From assembly GCA_021234535.1 (NCBI GenBank), contig CM037845.1, forward strand, positions 12,978,643 through 13,042,642: DNA of 64,000 nt, given 5' to 3'. The notes under the pieces are model-generated. The model was not told where the DNA came from. It searched no databases and saw only the letters and a program-made list of their open reading frames with translations. Both the position numbers and the translations under genes were made by a program. This stretch comes from Stichopus chloronotus (taxonomy: Eukaryota > Echinodermata > Holothuroidea > Aspidochirotida > Stichopodidae). Positions 1 through 19,219 of the stretch are shown piece after piece; position 1 is the stretch's first letter; each line of letters begins with the position of its first letter.

Positions 1-3946
<3,946 letters not shown>

Positions 3947-5679
3947 TACATAGCGAAGTTACAGTTACTGCTACAGTTACTGCATATTTCATAAAACTGT
4001 TTCATGCAGTCCGTAACTATGCACGCCTACAGTTTGCTTTGTAGGTCTATTTGTAACAAGTTGTCCGTATTGTTGTATGCCGTGTTTACATATGCAGGGA
4101 GGTCTTTGCATACACAGTGAGAGCATTCAGTCCATGCGACACATAGAAGAGATAATACTGCACAAGCGCCAGTTATTAAGAATATCCATAAACTATCCGC
4201 GATACAATTGCACTTCAATTTTTATTCCGTTTCTTCCATTATAATCCACATCGGAGATACCGCAAGGAGGTTGTGATATCTGGTGTATGGCTATGTGTCA
4301 AACCTGATACAGTTTGATAAATTACAGACAGCGAAATAAGAAATTGCCTTGCCGATCAGTACTAATTCTGTTGCATAATTCTCATCTACATAATAATAGC
4401 GGTTTAACTTTTTTTTCTGTGTGCGTTTCACTAAATTTTTAATTCAATTTCAGACTGTCTGCATTTCTGTCTCGGCTTTCCACAGTCGCTGACCGCGATT
4501 TAGCTGAGAGCGACATGAAGGCATGTACCGTATTCGTCGCAGGCGCATGCGAGACATACTACACGTTTTACTACTGTGTCAAAGGAACTGAAACGGGTAA
4601 GACTGGCAAAAAGTCTTCCGTAGCTTGATTTTGCAAGTTTTATCTCAAAGTAGTCTGTCTCTTCATGTAATTTGAAATTTTCAAGTTACGACAGTGGCAC
4701 TTGTCATCTGTCAACAAAACTGGAAAAGAGAGAGAGAAAAAAAAAAAAACGGAAAAAAAAAAAAACGGGTAATATGAAAAACATCGATGATTGATGAAAA
4801 TTATTCGATTCGTGATCAACATCGTCTTGAAGAAGGAATGGGGCTGTTTCTTTGAAAGCGAGCTGTCGCGCAGTATAACTACATATGATTAGTTTTCTCT
4901 TGATTTTCTTGATTTTTCTGTTTTTCTTTCTTTTTTATTATCCACCTCACAACCCACCCACCCCCCTTTTGCGTCACTTTTTTTTTCTACACGCGTTTTT
5001 TTAAAGATAAGTCATTCTTATGACGTAATAATGGGAGGTATATATTGTAGATCATTATTGGACTTTCGTGACATTCCGATGTAACCTAGGATGCATGCTG
5101 TCCGACGGAACTGGCATGAAAGACACAACTCTTCGTTTGAAGAGGCCCCAGGTAAGTTCTGAGGATTACTGCTCTTTATCGTTCCTTTCTATAAACTAAG
5201 AACGGCAGACAAGAACTACATGAAGATTATGGAAGAAATGACTGTAAACTCAAAGTTAAATACAAACTTCCGCCATTTTTGAGTCCGTTGAACCCTTAAG
5301 GGAAACTTCAAATTCAAGTCGTGCGGTATATCTTCTTTTGATCTATTGATTTCTTGATGGTTAAGTCCGAATTTCTGCTGACTAACCAGTTTCGATCTCA
5401 GTTAATTTTGTTATGACGATTGGCTTATGTTAGAAGAATATTAAAGACAGAAAATTTGTAATGACTCCCCATCGACAATCAACCTACATTTTCATACAAA
5501 GACAACAAAATGCAATACTCTTCGTATAGTGTACCGTCACACCTACTTCTGAAAATGAAAGGAAAAAAATATGTACCTGTGAACCATGTAATAATATCTA
5601 CACATTCCCATTTTTAACCATTCATTTTGCTTGGTCCGTCATCCCATCCTCAGCGTTATGTCGCCTTGTCACGTTGTTA

Positions 5680-5700
5680 TTAAAGCAGGATGTGTTGTTT
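5680..5700 (+). repeat. Solitary copy of the 42-kb inverted-repeat motif
   Basis: TTAAAGCAGGATGTGTTGTT(T) differs by one base from the arm at 42250-42270. No matching inverted partner was found nearby. It may be a decayed end of the same element family. Confidence 0.5.
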
Positions 5701-8700
5701 GACGTAAAAGAAAAAGCCTTTATCGTTTATTCTCCCTCATTCTCTTCCATTCGATACCAATCTGCAAAATAATATCTACGATATGTTTCTTTCAGGAGAA
5801 GGGATTTAAAATATGGAAGGAGGAGATATGCTCCCACTCCTCACCCATCTTATGTACCTTATTAATATAGTAACAAATATTTGATAAATGAATCAGTATA
5901 CAAATTAAAGACATTTGTTGGCAATAACCAACACCTGAGGGTCTCTAGTTTTTCAAAAATTTCCCAAAGGGGAGGGAGCAAAGCCTTTTACCCCTACCTA
6001 GGACGGCAATCACAGTCCCTCCGGTTCATCCACCTTCCTCCCCCCCCCCCCCCCCCCTCCACTTACAAAATTTGTTTCTTTGCTTAAGCTACTCGATCTT
6101 TCATATTGAGAAGCCATACTTGATTAGGTGTACATATATGTGCATATAGGCGTGTATATACTCATATATTTACCCCATTATACCATACGCTTCACATACA
6201 TGCAATTGCTTTAATGTTTCCCGTTGTTGCACACATCCTTTATGGCACATCGCTCTCTTTTTTTTACTCGTAAATAAAACATTTTAGTCTTTCACGTGAC
6301 TTCCCTACGTGCATTTTGGTGCGTTTTTGTCAGAAACTTTCTTTCGATTCTATTATTTTTTTCTGTACTTTGAAAAGAGGATGGGTTGTTTGTGAGACAG
6401 ACCTTTTTAAGCCTTTACATGTGCAGTATATCTCCATATGCACAAAAGAAACTGCCAGCATAACGGGATGTGGGGAGTGGACGAGGTGGGGCTCAAGACA
6501 TTTGACGGTGAGATACTTTCCCTGCTACTCCAACCCCCCCCCCCCCACCCTTCGTCTGGTGACTGTCAGTCTTTTAAAACTTTGATTAAAAAAAAATAGC
6601 TTTAATCCATAGAAGATACATCCACACAGTTCAAAGGTTGAAACTGTCCCTTAAGATTGAGACCCACAGTTAATTAAATTTCGTTTTACTCTCTGTTGTC
6701 TGTTTTCGCAATATGTATCTGTCTTTCCAAAATGAGGTCAGTAATCCAGCCAATATCAGTGTACTAATTGCCCTCAAAGGATGATCGTTTATGAGAAAAT
6801 TTACGTGATCTTAAAACTGATGCATGTTTGAAAAAAAAAAGTCATTACCGATAGACGTCCAAAATCTTCAGTCTGTCCCTGATTTAAAGAAAGGAATCAT
6901 ACCTAATTTTTAATGGAATATACAAAAAGTAGATTTCTTTCTTCTATTTTCATCGGTTGTTTTTAATCAAAGATAGGCTATTTTGTAACCTGTATATTAA
7001 TATTATATAGATGCATTGTTTCTTTGTTCGCCTCTGCTGTTGCTGTCTTTTTGTTTAACATGCTATTGTTTCCTGGAGTATTCTTCTCTGTCAATGCCTG
7101 TGATGCACGTACATCTAAAGTACTGCTCGTGCATACGCGATACTATTATTTTTAACCCATCAATATATTCTATTCATTTCATTTTCATCCATTTTTTTTT
7201 TGTAGGTCTAATCGTGGAGAGATAAATAAACGAAATAAAATTTCAGAGTCACCGATTCACTGGAAAAAGAATGAAAACTAGTCTTTTTTAATTAACTTTA
7301 TTTTTACCTTTTTTTTAAATTAAAAAACAAATCAATGAATGCTCTTTTTCTTCAACGCGACAATCTTGAGGTTTGGGGGCGATTGAATTATTCTTCCTTT
7401 TGTCTTCGTTTCACGGAAAAGAAGTCATAAAGATGATCTGGACAGTCGATGATCTTGGGTCATGTGATCATTTTTACAGCCGAAAAACAAAACTAAATCA
7501 CCTCTTTCTTCTACCGTCATTATCGCTACACTGCAAATCTTAAGTTGACCTTTTTTTTTCTTTCTTTCTTTCTTCTTTTTTTGAACAACATATACAAGCA
7601 CAATAACGCTTCCTACTGTGTTTTTTTAGGGTGATCAAGTAGGTTCACCATTTCAACAATCATAGTGTAATTAAAGGAGCGGGAAAGTCAGGACTTTTGA
7701 CAATGTTAAATGAGAGACTAACATTTGGTGAACGCCATCACCAAATTTTATTTAAATATGTTGTTTACTTTCCAAGATACCGCATTTTGAATTTTCGAAA
7801 GAAAATTAATCAGAAAGCTGCCATTTTGAGATCGTGATAACATCACCGGACCACATGTGGTTGCGAAGCTCTTGTTTTTCTCTGCATTTATTTCGTCGTC
7901 AATATATTTTAACGGTTACGTATAGATTCTAATCAGAGTAGTAATGCTTTGATTGTTGCATGATACACCTCAGTGATTCAACACAAAATGTGTACACTGC
8001 GGAGTTATAGAAATTACAGGTCAACAAAACAAAGAAATACATTAAAATTCCTGCTATCAGTGGTTGTGACATCATTATTCGACTTACTCAAGTTGGTTAA
8101 CATTCAACTGAGGCACAAAATGGTAGCACCCTCCTCTGTGTAACTTGGGTAGGGTTAGGGTTCTCTCAATGAAACTTGCGGAAGATGCCTGTCAAACAGT
8201 TCTCTGCTTCATTTTGATAAATATATTCCCCCTGCAGGGTTTCATTCGCCTTTAAAACATATCAGCTGACACGACGTATAAAAAAAATAACTGAATGTAA
8301 TATTCTGTCATAGGGTGAACAGGAGGCATTGACACCACTTTGAATGTGTCATATTTATGTGATAAAATTTATGTTACGAAAAAGTGTTCAGCTTGATTTA
8401 CAATGTAGGATGACATCTGGTGAGCGAAACATTTCTCCAACAAAACTGGTACACATAAGCTATACCGTATCTTGTTTGTGGCAATGAATAACGTCTGATC
8501 CGTCGGTTTTTCATCATAGGATGCTAAGAGTTAATGTGGATACAAGTACTATGACTCTGCCAAATGTACAGGGGCACCTCCAGAATCAGATATGGGGGGG
8601 GGGGGGGGGTAGGGCGCACATTACCATGCATTTGTGACTGAGCGGAACGCTACCGTCAGTTTTCGTGGAGAGTACCGGGATTTCAAACGGTATTTACGAG

Positions 8701-10143
8701 CCTATTTTTCTGTTTATTTGCACATCACCCTCTACACAGGCCTATAGCTTAAATCTGTTTTCAGGTAGATTTATTCCAGGGATCACAATATGACTGGGAA
8801 AATGGGTGGGGGGGGGGGGTACGCGCCCCATGTTTCTGGCGACACTGCATACATTGCCACGTTCCATAGGCCTATTGCATTGCGATGCTCGTGATAATGC
8901 GTCATTTCTTTACAAAAAGAGACATATAAGAACTAACTTACGGTATGCTTTGCACTTTAATTCAACCAGATTTGCAGCCATAGTTAACTGATGTTTCTTA
9001 TTGGGGGGCAGGGGGAATATTGATCGCCTTCCTGTTCGAGGGTTTGCTATAGGCTAAGGGGATGGGGTGTTTGCAAATGGGGATGTCATTATCATGTTGT
9101 CGTCTAACATATATGCAACACAGTTTTCCATTTTTCCCTGTGTTTGGAACGAATCCCCATACTCTGATGATTTAGGGGTTTCCCCAATCCCCCACCCAGT
9201 GGCCACGACCTTGCTTGAAAATAATAACAACAAAAACCCCTTTTCCGCTGTTTAGGCAATTAATGTAGGCTACGTGTTACACAGATACAGCGTTGTATAG
9301 ATCGATCGTATGACAAGACACAGGCCCATGCAGCTTGTCCTTTTTTTAAAACAAAAATCTCGACATTAATGGGGGGGGCGGGATGCTAAATGAAGTTCGT
9401 GTGACCGAGGTTTATAATATTCCCTGGTTACTCAAACTGTACTCCGATTCTCCTTGGGAGGTGGAAAACGCGTAGAAACTCACGTAGGCAAAAAGGAAAA
9501 AAATCCTCTGTGTTAGCAACGCGTTGTGTCCGTCTGCTCTTATGGATAACCATAAGGTGTATAAACAGACCCTTATAAACACAATGGAGACGATGAATGG
9601 TACTAAATTGTGAAGATTCTCATTCAACCTGTAGCCTATTTTTTTTTTTTCCGTCTGAAAACATCGACAGATATTTAACACTCCACCTCTTCCGATGGTA
9701 CGTCTTTTTTCTAAGGCATATTAAGGCTTTTAGTTATACAACTGGCTATTATAATATTCATAAGTCACATATTTTTGTTTTTATTTAGGTAGATTATCTT
9801 TTTCGAGACTAAGAGCTTAAGTAGACGTAAAGTCATATTAAGTCGAGATGTCAATGTCATCATGACACAGTTTGCCGTAGTAGGGACAACAACAACGTGA
9901 TGTGCACTTTCAACCATTTTGAGGTTTTTTTTTCCCTTTCTTTGCCCTATAAGTCTATCGTTTCTTCCGAAGTTCAATTGTTATTATACCTGACATTAAT
10001 TCTCGTCCACTCGATCAGGGAGTGGAGGAAGCACCCGATACTTTAAATACAAGTACTGACATTGTTACAGCCCCCTTTTTACACTTTCAGTCTTGGTAGA
10101 CAGGGAAACATTCAACCTGGCCGAAGTTTCGTGAGACCATTTT

Positions 10144-10169
10144 TTTGTTTGTTTGTTTGTTTGTTTGTT
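10144..10169. repeat. (TTTG)n microsatellite
   Basis: This is an uninterrupted run of about six TTTG units within a T-rich stretch. It has no associated gene. Confidence 0.9.
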
Positions 10170-12769
10170 GTCAGCAGCAGATTTTTGTGTCACTCAGGTT
10201 GTTTTTTTTTTAATTTACCTTGAACTTTCGCACTATACCTGGGGACAGCCCCACCACAAGCAAGGCAATAAAAAACGCATTTTTCCACCGAAAAAGACTG
10301 AAAGAGACCTGTGATAGGGCTCAATTACCCTTCAATCGAGAGGAACGTTGTCCTTGGGAACCTTCGGTCCCACGGCTGTACCGCTATATATAGACCTGTA
10401 CACTGAAAAGGGATGGGTAACTTAATTTTACCCTTGTTCGTTACGTCGCCCATGTGTCCTACTACACTGTTGCGGTAAGATACCAACCTACATGGTTGCA
10501 AGTACCCAACGATGGCAACCTTTGTAACCAACTTGGACATTTTTGTTTACCTAGCAGTGCACTAGGAGGTATATACGTACGCGGCAGTTTTCTAGAGAAT
10601 ATAGACACAATGAGTGGACATCGTCAATATCTCAATGCTGGCTGTACAGAATAGTGACTGATCACGATGCACAAAATACCGGAATGAAGCGCAAATTTGA
10701 ACCGCAGAAAGTCCTTCCCTGAAAAACACATAAAATTGGCGAAATGTTTCCACATGTGGTCATAAATTTGAAGCATTTTGTTGGCAAATGCATGTGTACA
10801 CATAATACCCTGTCTAGCTCTCTTCCTTCTTTCTCAAAAATTCAAGGAATCGAACCTTTTTCATCCCTCTCGTGGTTTCGTGGGACATATTTTGAAAAGT
10901 TTTCCAGAAATGGCATGAGTTAGGTTAATGTGCTATACAGCCTTGTAAAGGTGGTTACACGGTTATAGTGAGAGTGATACCACATCGAGACGCCACCACT
11001 GAGTCGATACATTATTTCGCGATATACGGCACATACGGAAGACAGAGATGTCAACTCGATGACGTTAAGGTGCTTTCCTGTTTCCTTCCTGTAAAGAACT
11101 TGAAATGTGTAGCTGAAAACAAAATGACACTCAGAGAGCTTTACAAAAGGCGTCTATAAATTTTCTTTACGGTTTTGCAAGCGTTTTTTCCGAGACTTTG
11201 CAATTGCCTGTCGATGTACTTCCCCCATATCGTTGCCATATAATGCAGATGATTCGTCTTTATTTTTATCTGCCATTTTGTTTTCTTGGAGAAAGTTCAC
11301 AGACGCCAGAGAGTTGTTTGTGAGAAAATTTCTCCCGAAAACCAATCCCAGAGACCTACTTAGGAGTCAAATCAGTCTACTTTTATGAATTCCTTGACCT
11401 AATTCTGAGCTCACCTATGCGGAATTTTTTGAGCGAACGTTGAAAGCGTTCAATTTGCCGTGTGCTCATTTCGGGAAAATTTACTTTGCGTTAAAGGGGG
11501 GCACGCGTTTTCTCACCTTCTGGAAAATGTCATGTTTTTTCATCTTTCTGTTCCGTTCTCTTCCTTTTTTTATTGTTAATTATGTTTAGTCCGCAATGGA
11601 TTCGTCATCATTATTAAAGTTCTATCTGAGGGAAGGAAAATAAAAATGAAAGCAAGAATGAAAAGAATGTTACAGGGCTTACGCTATCGATTTTGGGGGG
11701 TTTCGCTCTCGGCAGCCTAGAAACGTTGGGCAATACATGAGGCGTTTGACGTGCACTGGTAAATCGGATTGATTGCACCTTTTCATGTGTGAATATGTGA
11801 ATCTTGATAGTATATTGTGGTATCATATTATGGACTGTGTGGTATCTGTACAGACGAAAAACATGAAGAGGGGTGGTATTGAAAAAAAGATACTTCAGTG
11901 ACACACACACATACATGCAATTATGTCGGGGGGGGGGGGGTGGTGGGGGGGGTGGGATGTGTAAGTCATCAAGAAGGTGGCACATTACTCACTAGAATGT
12001 GATACGTTGGTTAACATGAAACGTGACGTTCAGTATGTAGCGAACACTTTTTCAAAGTTAAAGACGAGGTGTACTTTTTTTTAATTTACATTGAGGTCAT
12101 ATGCTTGGCTCTGTTGCCTAGCCGTCTTCATCACTCCATAATTTTATTCAATGAAATTTTAATAGAAATGAATTTCCCTACTTTACTTCTTGTATCTCTT
12201 GGGCTTTACTGTTTTGTGTAAATGTTATTCTTCATAAAGCGACTTAAATCCCTTTGCACTATTATAAATCGCTATTCGTTATTGCTCATGTCATTTATCT
12301 TAAACCCAACATTATGGAACGCCGTTCTCAGAAGCTAGCATTAAAAAATCTGAATTGACTTTTCATGTATTTAAATTAAATTGTTAAAAAAGTTCAAATT
12401 AGTAAACGACATCTTTGCTATAATTTCGTGTAGCCTATTTTGTGTAAAATAAAAAAAGATTTCCACACTCTACTGTAGAAGGACTGGAGCCTGAATAAAT
12501 AATTTCTAACAGTCACGTTTGAACGTTAGGAACGAAAAAAGTTCACTTTCAGTTAATTCTATTGTTTTATCTTGTGAAACCTGACTTACAAATGTTCTGA
12601 AATTAAACATCATATCACGGTGACCCACATTAGATTCCATGTGATTGATGGTGCTACCGGCGGCCTCGGGTTTACTTCAAAGAGTAGAAAATTTGAAAAT
12701 GTAGCCTATTTAAAATGTATATTGCATGGTGCATGATGATGACAACAAAGAATGTGGTTTGAGGAGTGC

Positions 12770-13135
12770 ATACATGTGTCTGGTGTGTTTGTGTGGTGCA
12801 GGGTGGTGGTATTAATTATGCAGTTTATTGTGTTATGTGGTATTGGTGACTGAAGCGTTATAAAGCCTAGGGTGAATAAAGTCTCAGTGGTATATAGGCC
12901 TATTGTGTTAGGTTGTGTAATCAGTCTACTGTATGTGGCTTATAGTGCGTGGTGTAGGGTAGTGTTTATTTATCCACTGTACTGTGTTATTCTGTGTGGT
13001 GACTGAAATTTAAGATGAAGCTGTTGTGGATCGCTCTTGTAGTGTTACGTTATTGTGATCTGGCGTAGTGTTCAGTGATATATTGGGTTAATTTACGGTG
13101 TGATGAGTTTAATTTGTGTAGTGTGTGATGCAGAG
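12770..13135. repeat. GT-skewed island, probably a degenerate minisatellite
   Basis: The plus strand is strongly enriched in G and T and poor in C. A phrase like TGTGTTAT...GGTGACTGAA occurs near 12829 and again near 12983, about 155 bp apart. GTGGTGTAGG-like words recur throughout. It reads as a highly decayed tandem array. There is no open frame of interest. Confidence 0.5.
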
Positions 13136-16100
13136 CCTAAGCTTAATTATGTGGTACAATTCACTGGCCTTGAATGAAAGTTGTTTTACGACTCTAAGCA
13201 ACCACGCTAGTTTCGAAGAAGCCTATGTATGATTTTTACATTACAACTCCAAGTCTGGCAGTAACAACTCAACAATTTTTAGATCAAATTTAGTATAAGG
13301 AGGTTGTACATCGACGTCAGTGCCTTGCACAGCTATTTTGACTGTCACTTAGGCGTCCATATACACTTGTAACTTAACTAAGGTCGTGTCGTGAGCGCGT
13401 ATCGATGGCACAAGTGCGCATGGGCAGTGGCGGCTCAGTAGGCTGGCATTATGTCAAATTGAAACGCAATAACATCACACGAAAACACTTTACACATGTA
13501 AAGAATAAACCAAATGCTTTTATTCTCAGGAATAACGTCTTAATAATAAGTCTTTCACATTCTACCGCATTGTAATCTGACTTAAGTTTTGAATCGGCTT
13601 GAACCGGAATTAACTCAGGATGATTGCAGAATTCGATATTTACCTCTCGCTTAAACTTTCTGATACCATTTACATTTATTTGTTGTATTTATTTACGACT
13701 TGGGTGTCAACTAATGGCTGATCCATACTTCAAAGAAGCAAACAAAAGTGATTGATCATTTTACTCATTTGAAACGTGACGAATAATACATAAAAAAGGG
13801 AATAAAAAAGCCGCTTGCAACCCCGCTCGATCTCAAATTTCTCTCAGTTCGTTCATATTTCTCTCAATGTATTTTTTTCTCTTGTGTGCTTCATTTTTTT
13901 TTTATAGCTACTGTTATGAGACGGATGTTGATAGATCAGTGGATTTTGTTTCTAGGAGTTAATCTTGAACTGTTTGTGATCTTCAGTGAGTACAAAAACG
14001 ACCAAAAAGAAAAAGAACATCAGACAAAAAAGAAATGTGATTTCCTCGTCGGGTTTGGATATCGTACCCCCCCCCCCTCCAAACAAAAATTACAGTTCAA
14101 ATAAACAAACCATGGTCGAATCAGCATGTGCGTCATAGGCTTTGTTGTTCACATTTGCAGCTCAAGTCATCCCTCTGTTCAGTTGAGTTCCATAAAAGTA
14201 TTGCCATAGAGTTTCAATTCAAAATGAAACCCTGGGAACATCTGTCGGAAATATGAAGCAGAAGTGTTGACAAACATCTTCCCAGAATCGTTCCCCTGTC
14301 ATTCAAAATATTGTTTTCCTCCCAAGTTACACACTTTTACAAATTCAGAGAGAGAGAGAGAGAGGTGCTATTTTTGCCTCGGTTGATAGGAAACAGACTT
14401 GAGTAAGTCGAGTTATGTCACATGACCCCTAATGGCAGGAAGTTTAGTGCTTTTCTTTGATGATAAGTCTCATAAGTGCACACATACTTGTATATATTTT
14501 TGTGTTAAAGTACGGAGGTGTAGGGCCTATAATGCAATAATCAAATTATCAATAGTTAACTTTTGAATCTATGCATAGCAGCTAAAACTATTTGGCAAAA
14601 GCTTTCCCATCACAAGTGGTCAAGTTACGTCATCACAATCTCAGCCCAGTGGTTGACTTTCCATGAACTTTGCAAACTGTAATATTTTGAAATTAAAGAA
14701 CATATGCATATGGAACTGATTGAAGTGCCTTTCATTTAAAAGTAACATATCAGTATCAAAAGACTTTCGTTCTTCCTGTGAAAGACAGTTACAACATCTA
14801 GTATGTTGATGCATGCCCTATGTTTATGTCTTATATAATGTTCAATTGATCAGAATTGTAACCATTACGTCACAATTTCCTATAAAAAGGAAACCCTCCT
14901 ATCTATGAAAATGTGAACACAGTTATACAATAATATACCAAAGACTGTGGGCTTATCGGTACTCAGCCGTCCCCCCCCCCCCTCCCCTTCAACTTTTCTC
15001 CCTTACTCTCCACCTAGAGATGATAAATTACACAATTACCACTGTCTACGGCCTTGCTCATTTTCAGACGTGTAATATTCATTTTTGTTTATAACTGCAG
15101 ATGACAACCAATTATAGCCTATCTAAAGTACCGTGTCTTTCGTAACGGTGAAAGTGAACACACGTAAATAGACAAGCAAGAAAAGGGCAAGGTCTTTTTT
15201 TCTACTTTTGTCTTGTTTTCCCCCGTCTTTGACTTTTAAAAGATGCTGTGTCTCTTTGTCTTCGTAAACATTTCCCCGCTGAATGATATTTGTGTAATAT
15301 ATACGTAAAAGTTTAAATTGCGCATGCTCCCTTACATGCATGGTTTTCTTAGCTCACATAAGTCATTACCAAGACATGGATCGATTTGTTGTGTCGTATA
15401 CGTTCTCGTTATTTAGTTGTTTTTCATTTTGGATCACGATATCGAGATAGGTATTAAAAACTCTTCGTAACGTTGTACGTAAAACGGTAAGAAGACGAAC
15501 GCGTGCATCAAAGCGGAAGGGACATTTGACAGACTTGCCGTGAGACAAGCAGTATATCAACAGTGCGAGTTCATCCCGGTCGGTGTTGTAAGAAGCCCAG
15601 GAGTGGAATCATCCCCCAGCAGTCCCCCCCCCCCCCCATTCCATTGAGGTGACCTGAAAAATACATACATGTGTATGTCTATTCCTTGTTTATATTCATA
15701 TAGTTTTGTTTTTACCTTTCTGTTATCGGAAGTCCATGGGTCTTTTCACCCTAAGATATGCTAAAATATCAAAGCTACCGCGGGGGGGGGGGGGGGGGCT
15801 GTGCCCCATGGACCCCCAACAGGCTTTTCAAGTTTTCATGTTTGAAGTAGATCTATCCTTAGACTTCATTTTTCATCCATGAGTGCTTCTATGCTAGAGA
15901 GGCACATGCCTCCAATTCGGGCAAAGGTAGTTTAAAGAATTCGGGCATGAGACGGCATAGAGAGATGGTTATGTCTTTTTGGAGGGCCATGGCTATCCTT
16001 GCGGAGTCTTAGCAGGGCAATGTTTCGTGCTCTATAGGGGTATTTTATCCGAAAAGTTTTCTCGTAAGCTCAATCTAAAGTGGCGCTTCGCTCAGTCTTC

Positions 16101-19100
16101 CACAGTTTTCAGTCTGCTAGTCCAATATCCTAGATGCCACATTGTGGTAGAGGGATGCTTCATTTATGCTGCCAGAGGGTGACGTGACTCGTCAACCCCA
16201 CCCCCCCCCCCTCAGCCTCCAAACAACCGTCGTGACGTCACTGGAGCCAGAACAGAAGCGAAGCGTCAACAATTGAGCAACTTGATCCAAAAATACAAAT
16301 CTGGGCAAAAGTCATCCCTGTCCTAACCCTCCCCTCCCCCCCCCCCCCCGAAATTTGACGGAAGCACGCCTTTGACCACATGAACCTAAATAATATTACG
16401 CTGCAATGTTTATGGCCGTTCTCTCTCGGCCAGCAATTGCCCCATATCACAAGAGGACCCTCTCCAAGTTTCACGTTCACTGAAAGACTAAAACAGAAAA
16501 TAAGAAAGAATGCAGAAAATAGCATAACTGGTCGATTGAAGGAGAACAAAATATACGAATTTATTCTGTATTTTAGCTCCCATACAAATTTACTGCGATA
16601 CATATGATATAAAAAAACCCTCTCTAAGATACGTTGCATGAAGTGGCATAAAAATAGATGATTTTGTCATAGATTGAGTTAGAAAGTTCGAAAAAGTGCA
16701 GTCGATGGGTATGTGCAGCCATTGAACTCATGTCTGTACGTAAACAAAGATCAGCATAGCAATATACAAATGTTCTTTTTTTTTAAAAAAAAATGACAAT
16801 AATAATGATAAGGATAATGGAAGGATACAGTAAGGAATGAAAAACGTGAACAAAAAAAAAAAGACATAAACGCTTTTAAGGAAATGAATTTAGGGATGCT
16901 TTATACGAAGCATTTTTGGCGATATGGTAGAAGCAATATCATTTATTAACTATGCCTGCTACCATTTAAAGGAATTACTCCGTAAAATGTTGACTGCTAC
17001 AGTAGTGAATGTTGAAACAGCTGGAGGTGTTTCCTATATAACAAAATAGCAAAGGAAAGAAAACACAGACACACGCACAAAAAACAGAAAGTAAACATGG
17101 AAAGAGTCAAGAAATTAAGTCACGAATTGTCCAAAGCCTAGTACTTTATCTCCAGATTTGTGATAATGTGGAAGGACACAAAGACATGAAGGAGTGCCGC
17201 CTAACTGATCGATCATTTTAAGGAGTTTGAGGGTATGGGGGGTGGGGCGTTCAGTTCGAAAAATGGTGACTGGAATTTCGAGACGGCCGAAATGTCATCT
17301 GTGTGACTGTAACAAAGGAATCGTTAGCAGAAAGAAGGAAAAAGTCTTATTTAAGGGCATTTCCCAGGTAAAAGGAATTAACATAAGATGAAAAAGTATA
17401 TAAACATACAACGTTTCGGTCATGTATTCCTTTTGCAACCACTCTAAGTAGGTCTGGGTTATACTTCTTTCTGCCACATTAAGTTGCTCGCAGATTGTTT
17501 TGAAGTTATCCGTTTGTTATATCTTTGAGATGCCACTTTTTTTCTTCTTTTTTTTTTGTCAAAATGTCTTTAACAGATAAGGCAATACTATGGTCATTTT
17601 AGGACATTATCTTTTGCAAGGTTGATATAATACCTTGTTAAGTCAAGCGTGTGATAAGACACGTATTACGTATACCAGAAACTTGTCGGAAATCGACATA
17701 CTGTAGAACGGATGTACTCGGTGTATTATTAACGGGTTTTTGCGCTGCCATCGGTTCATGGAGACATGCAAATACATGAACTAGAGAGAAAGAGGATAGA
17801 GAAAAGTAAAAAGGAAAAAAAAAAAAGGCAGAATGAAAAGAGACGCATGGGCCGGTAAAGTTTTTGAAGTTATTTGTATTTCTTTGCAGGATTTCATAAA
17901 ATGAAGGTCAATCCATGTTAGATTCAGCGTCGGTCATACAACTTTGGTTTGTTGCTATGATATAGCTTAGCCTACAAATACACACATACGTATCTACAGC
18001 TAGAAGAACGATCGACTCTTTTCAAAAGGTGGAAGTGTGTGGGTGTGTGTGTGTTGGGAGGGGGGTTGCGGGGGCTACGGTGCTTGAACAACGCACCCAC
18101 CCACACCTGCATTAGCCCCTCAGTCAACATCTTCAAAGTATTCTAAGCAATATGCATAAAAATTTTAACAAACAGGTGTACAATGGAAGATACAAGTGCT
18201 TTTCATCACTTTTCGTCTGTAGTCTTTAACTCTTCTCTTCATTCCAGCTGCCTTCTACACCAACACTACTCTACCCTACGTAAAGTCTTTCGGTCTCACA
18301 ATATCTCATCCACTTTAAGGTCTAAGCCTAGAGCAACTCTTAATGGTGGACATACATATATCACTCATTGAATTCTTCACATGGCATAAAGTGGACCCTT
18401 TCACGCAAATGAAAATATGTCAAGTGCCCGTGCCTCAGTCGTGCTGAAGATGGACTGACGTAAATTCAAACGGTCACTGCAAGCAATTCTACCCTCCCCA
18501 TTTAGCCGTGCTGTTCTTATTTAGGCTTAATTGAATTTGCCGTATGCATTACCAACAACTGATGAAAGTTTTCATTACAGATTTCAGAGAAATGTGTGTT
18601 TGTGTGTGTGGTTGTGGTTGTTAATGTCTGTGTATGTGTATGGGGTGAGATATGTTTGAGCACGCCAATATATTTCTCACCTAGCCTTATACTCTTATCT
18701 TGAAATTGCAACCAACAATAGCAACCTACAGGTGATGGGAAAGTAGTCCTACTTCGTTAGTTGCTTTTTCATGCATGATGAATACGTTTCACACATAGTA
18801 ATCTCAAATGTAGGCCTAAGCATGCTCACATTATCAAAACATCAAAATATAATCTAATAAAGCCAAGAGAAATCGACACAAAAGAATTACATATAACCAC
18901 TTGCAAAAAGACTGAATGAGTAACATTACAAGTCACTTCAGTTTGTTTCAGTTCAAGTCTTAGCCCTGGCTCAGTGTTTCGTGAATATTACTATCATTAG
19001 TCAGAGAAAATATCAATCGTTTCTTGTTTTTGTTTTGACGAAAAACGTTATTTTCGTTTCAGCTGGGCCCGTTGTGACGATAAGTGAGACCTGACTTGGT

Positions 19101-19219
19101 TGTTCATATCCTCTTTCCCTCCCTGCATTAGAGAAATGAAGGCCTAATATATTCTACATAGGCCTTGCCTACATCGGCGTGAAGCACTATGAGGATAGTA
19201 TATTCATGAGGGCACGGGC
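13136..19219. other. Non-coding stretch, no gene recognised
   Basis: It contains a short (GA)n run near 14347-14364 and poly-G/C runs at 14971-14982, 15624-15637, 15782-15798, 16201-16211 and 16336-16349. The 133-codon minus-strand frame at 16238-16639 reads through a C run and looks accidental. Confidence 0.65.
18030..18062. repeat. (GT)n microsatellite
   Basis: A short interrupted GT run is followed by a G-rich stretch. A second GT-rich run lies at 18592-18645. Confidence 0.8.

Larger units (their letters stand above)
3947..12769. other. Non-coding stretch, no gene recognised
   Basis: No convincing exon on either strand. Poly-G/C runs lie at 6041-6057, 6534-6546, 8594-8609, 8808-8819 and 11928-11940. 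A short frame on the minus strand at 11154-11345 has an unremarkable basic C terminus and no family match. Confidence 0.65.

Noticed and set aside
16238..16639. 133-codon minus-strand frame
   Set aside because: It includes a Gly run from a C tract, and hydrophobic stretches from T/A-rich DNA; no family match.
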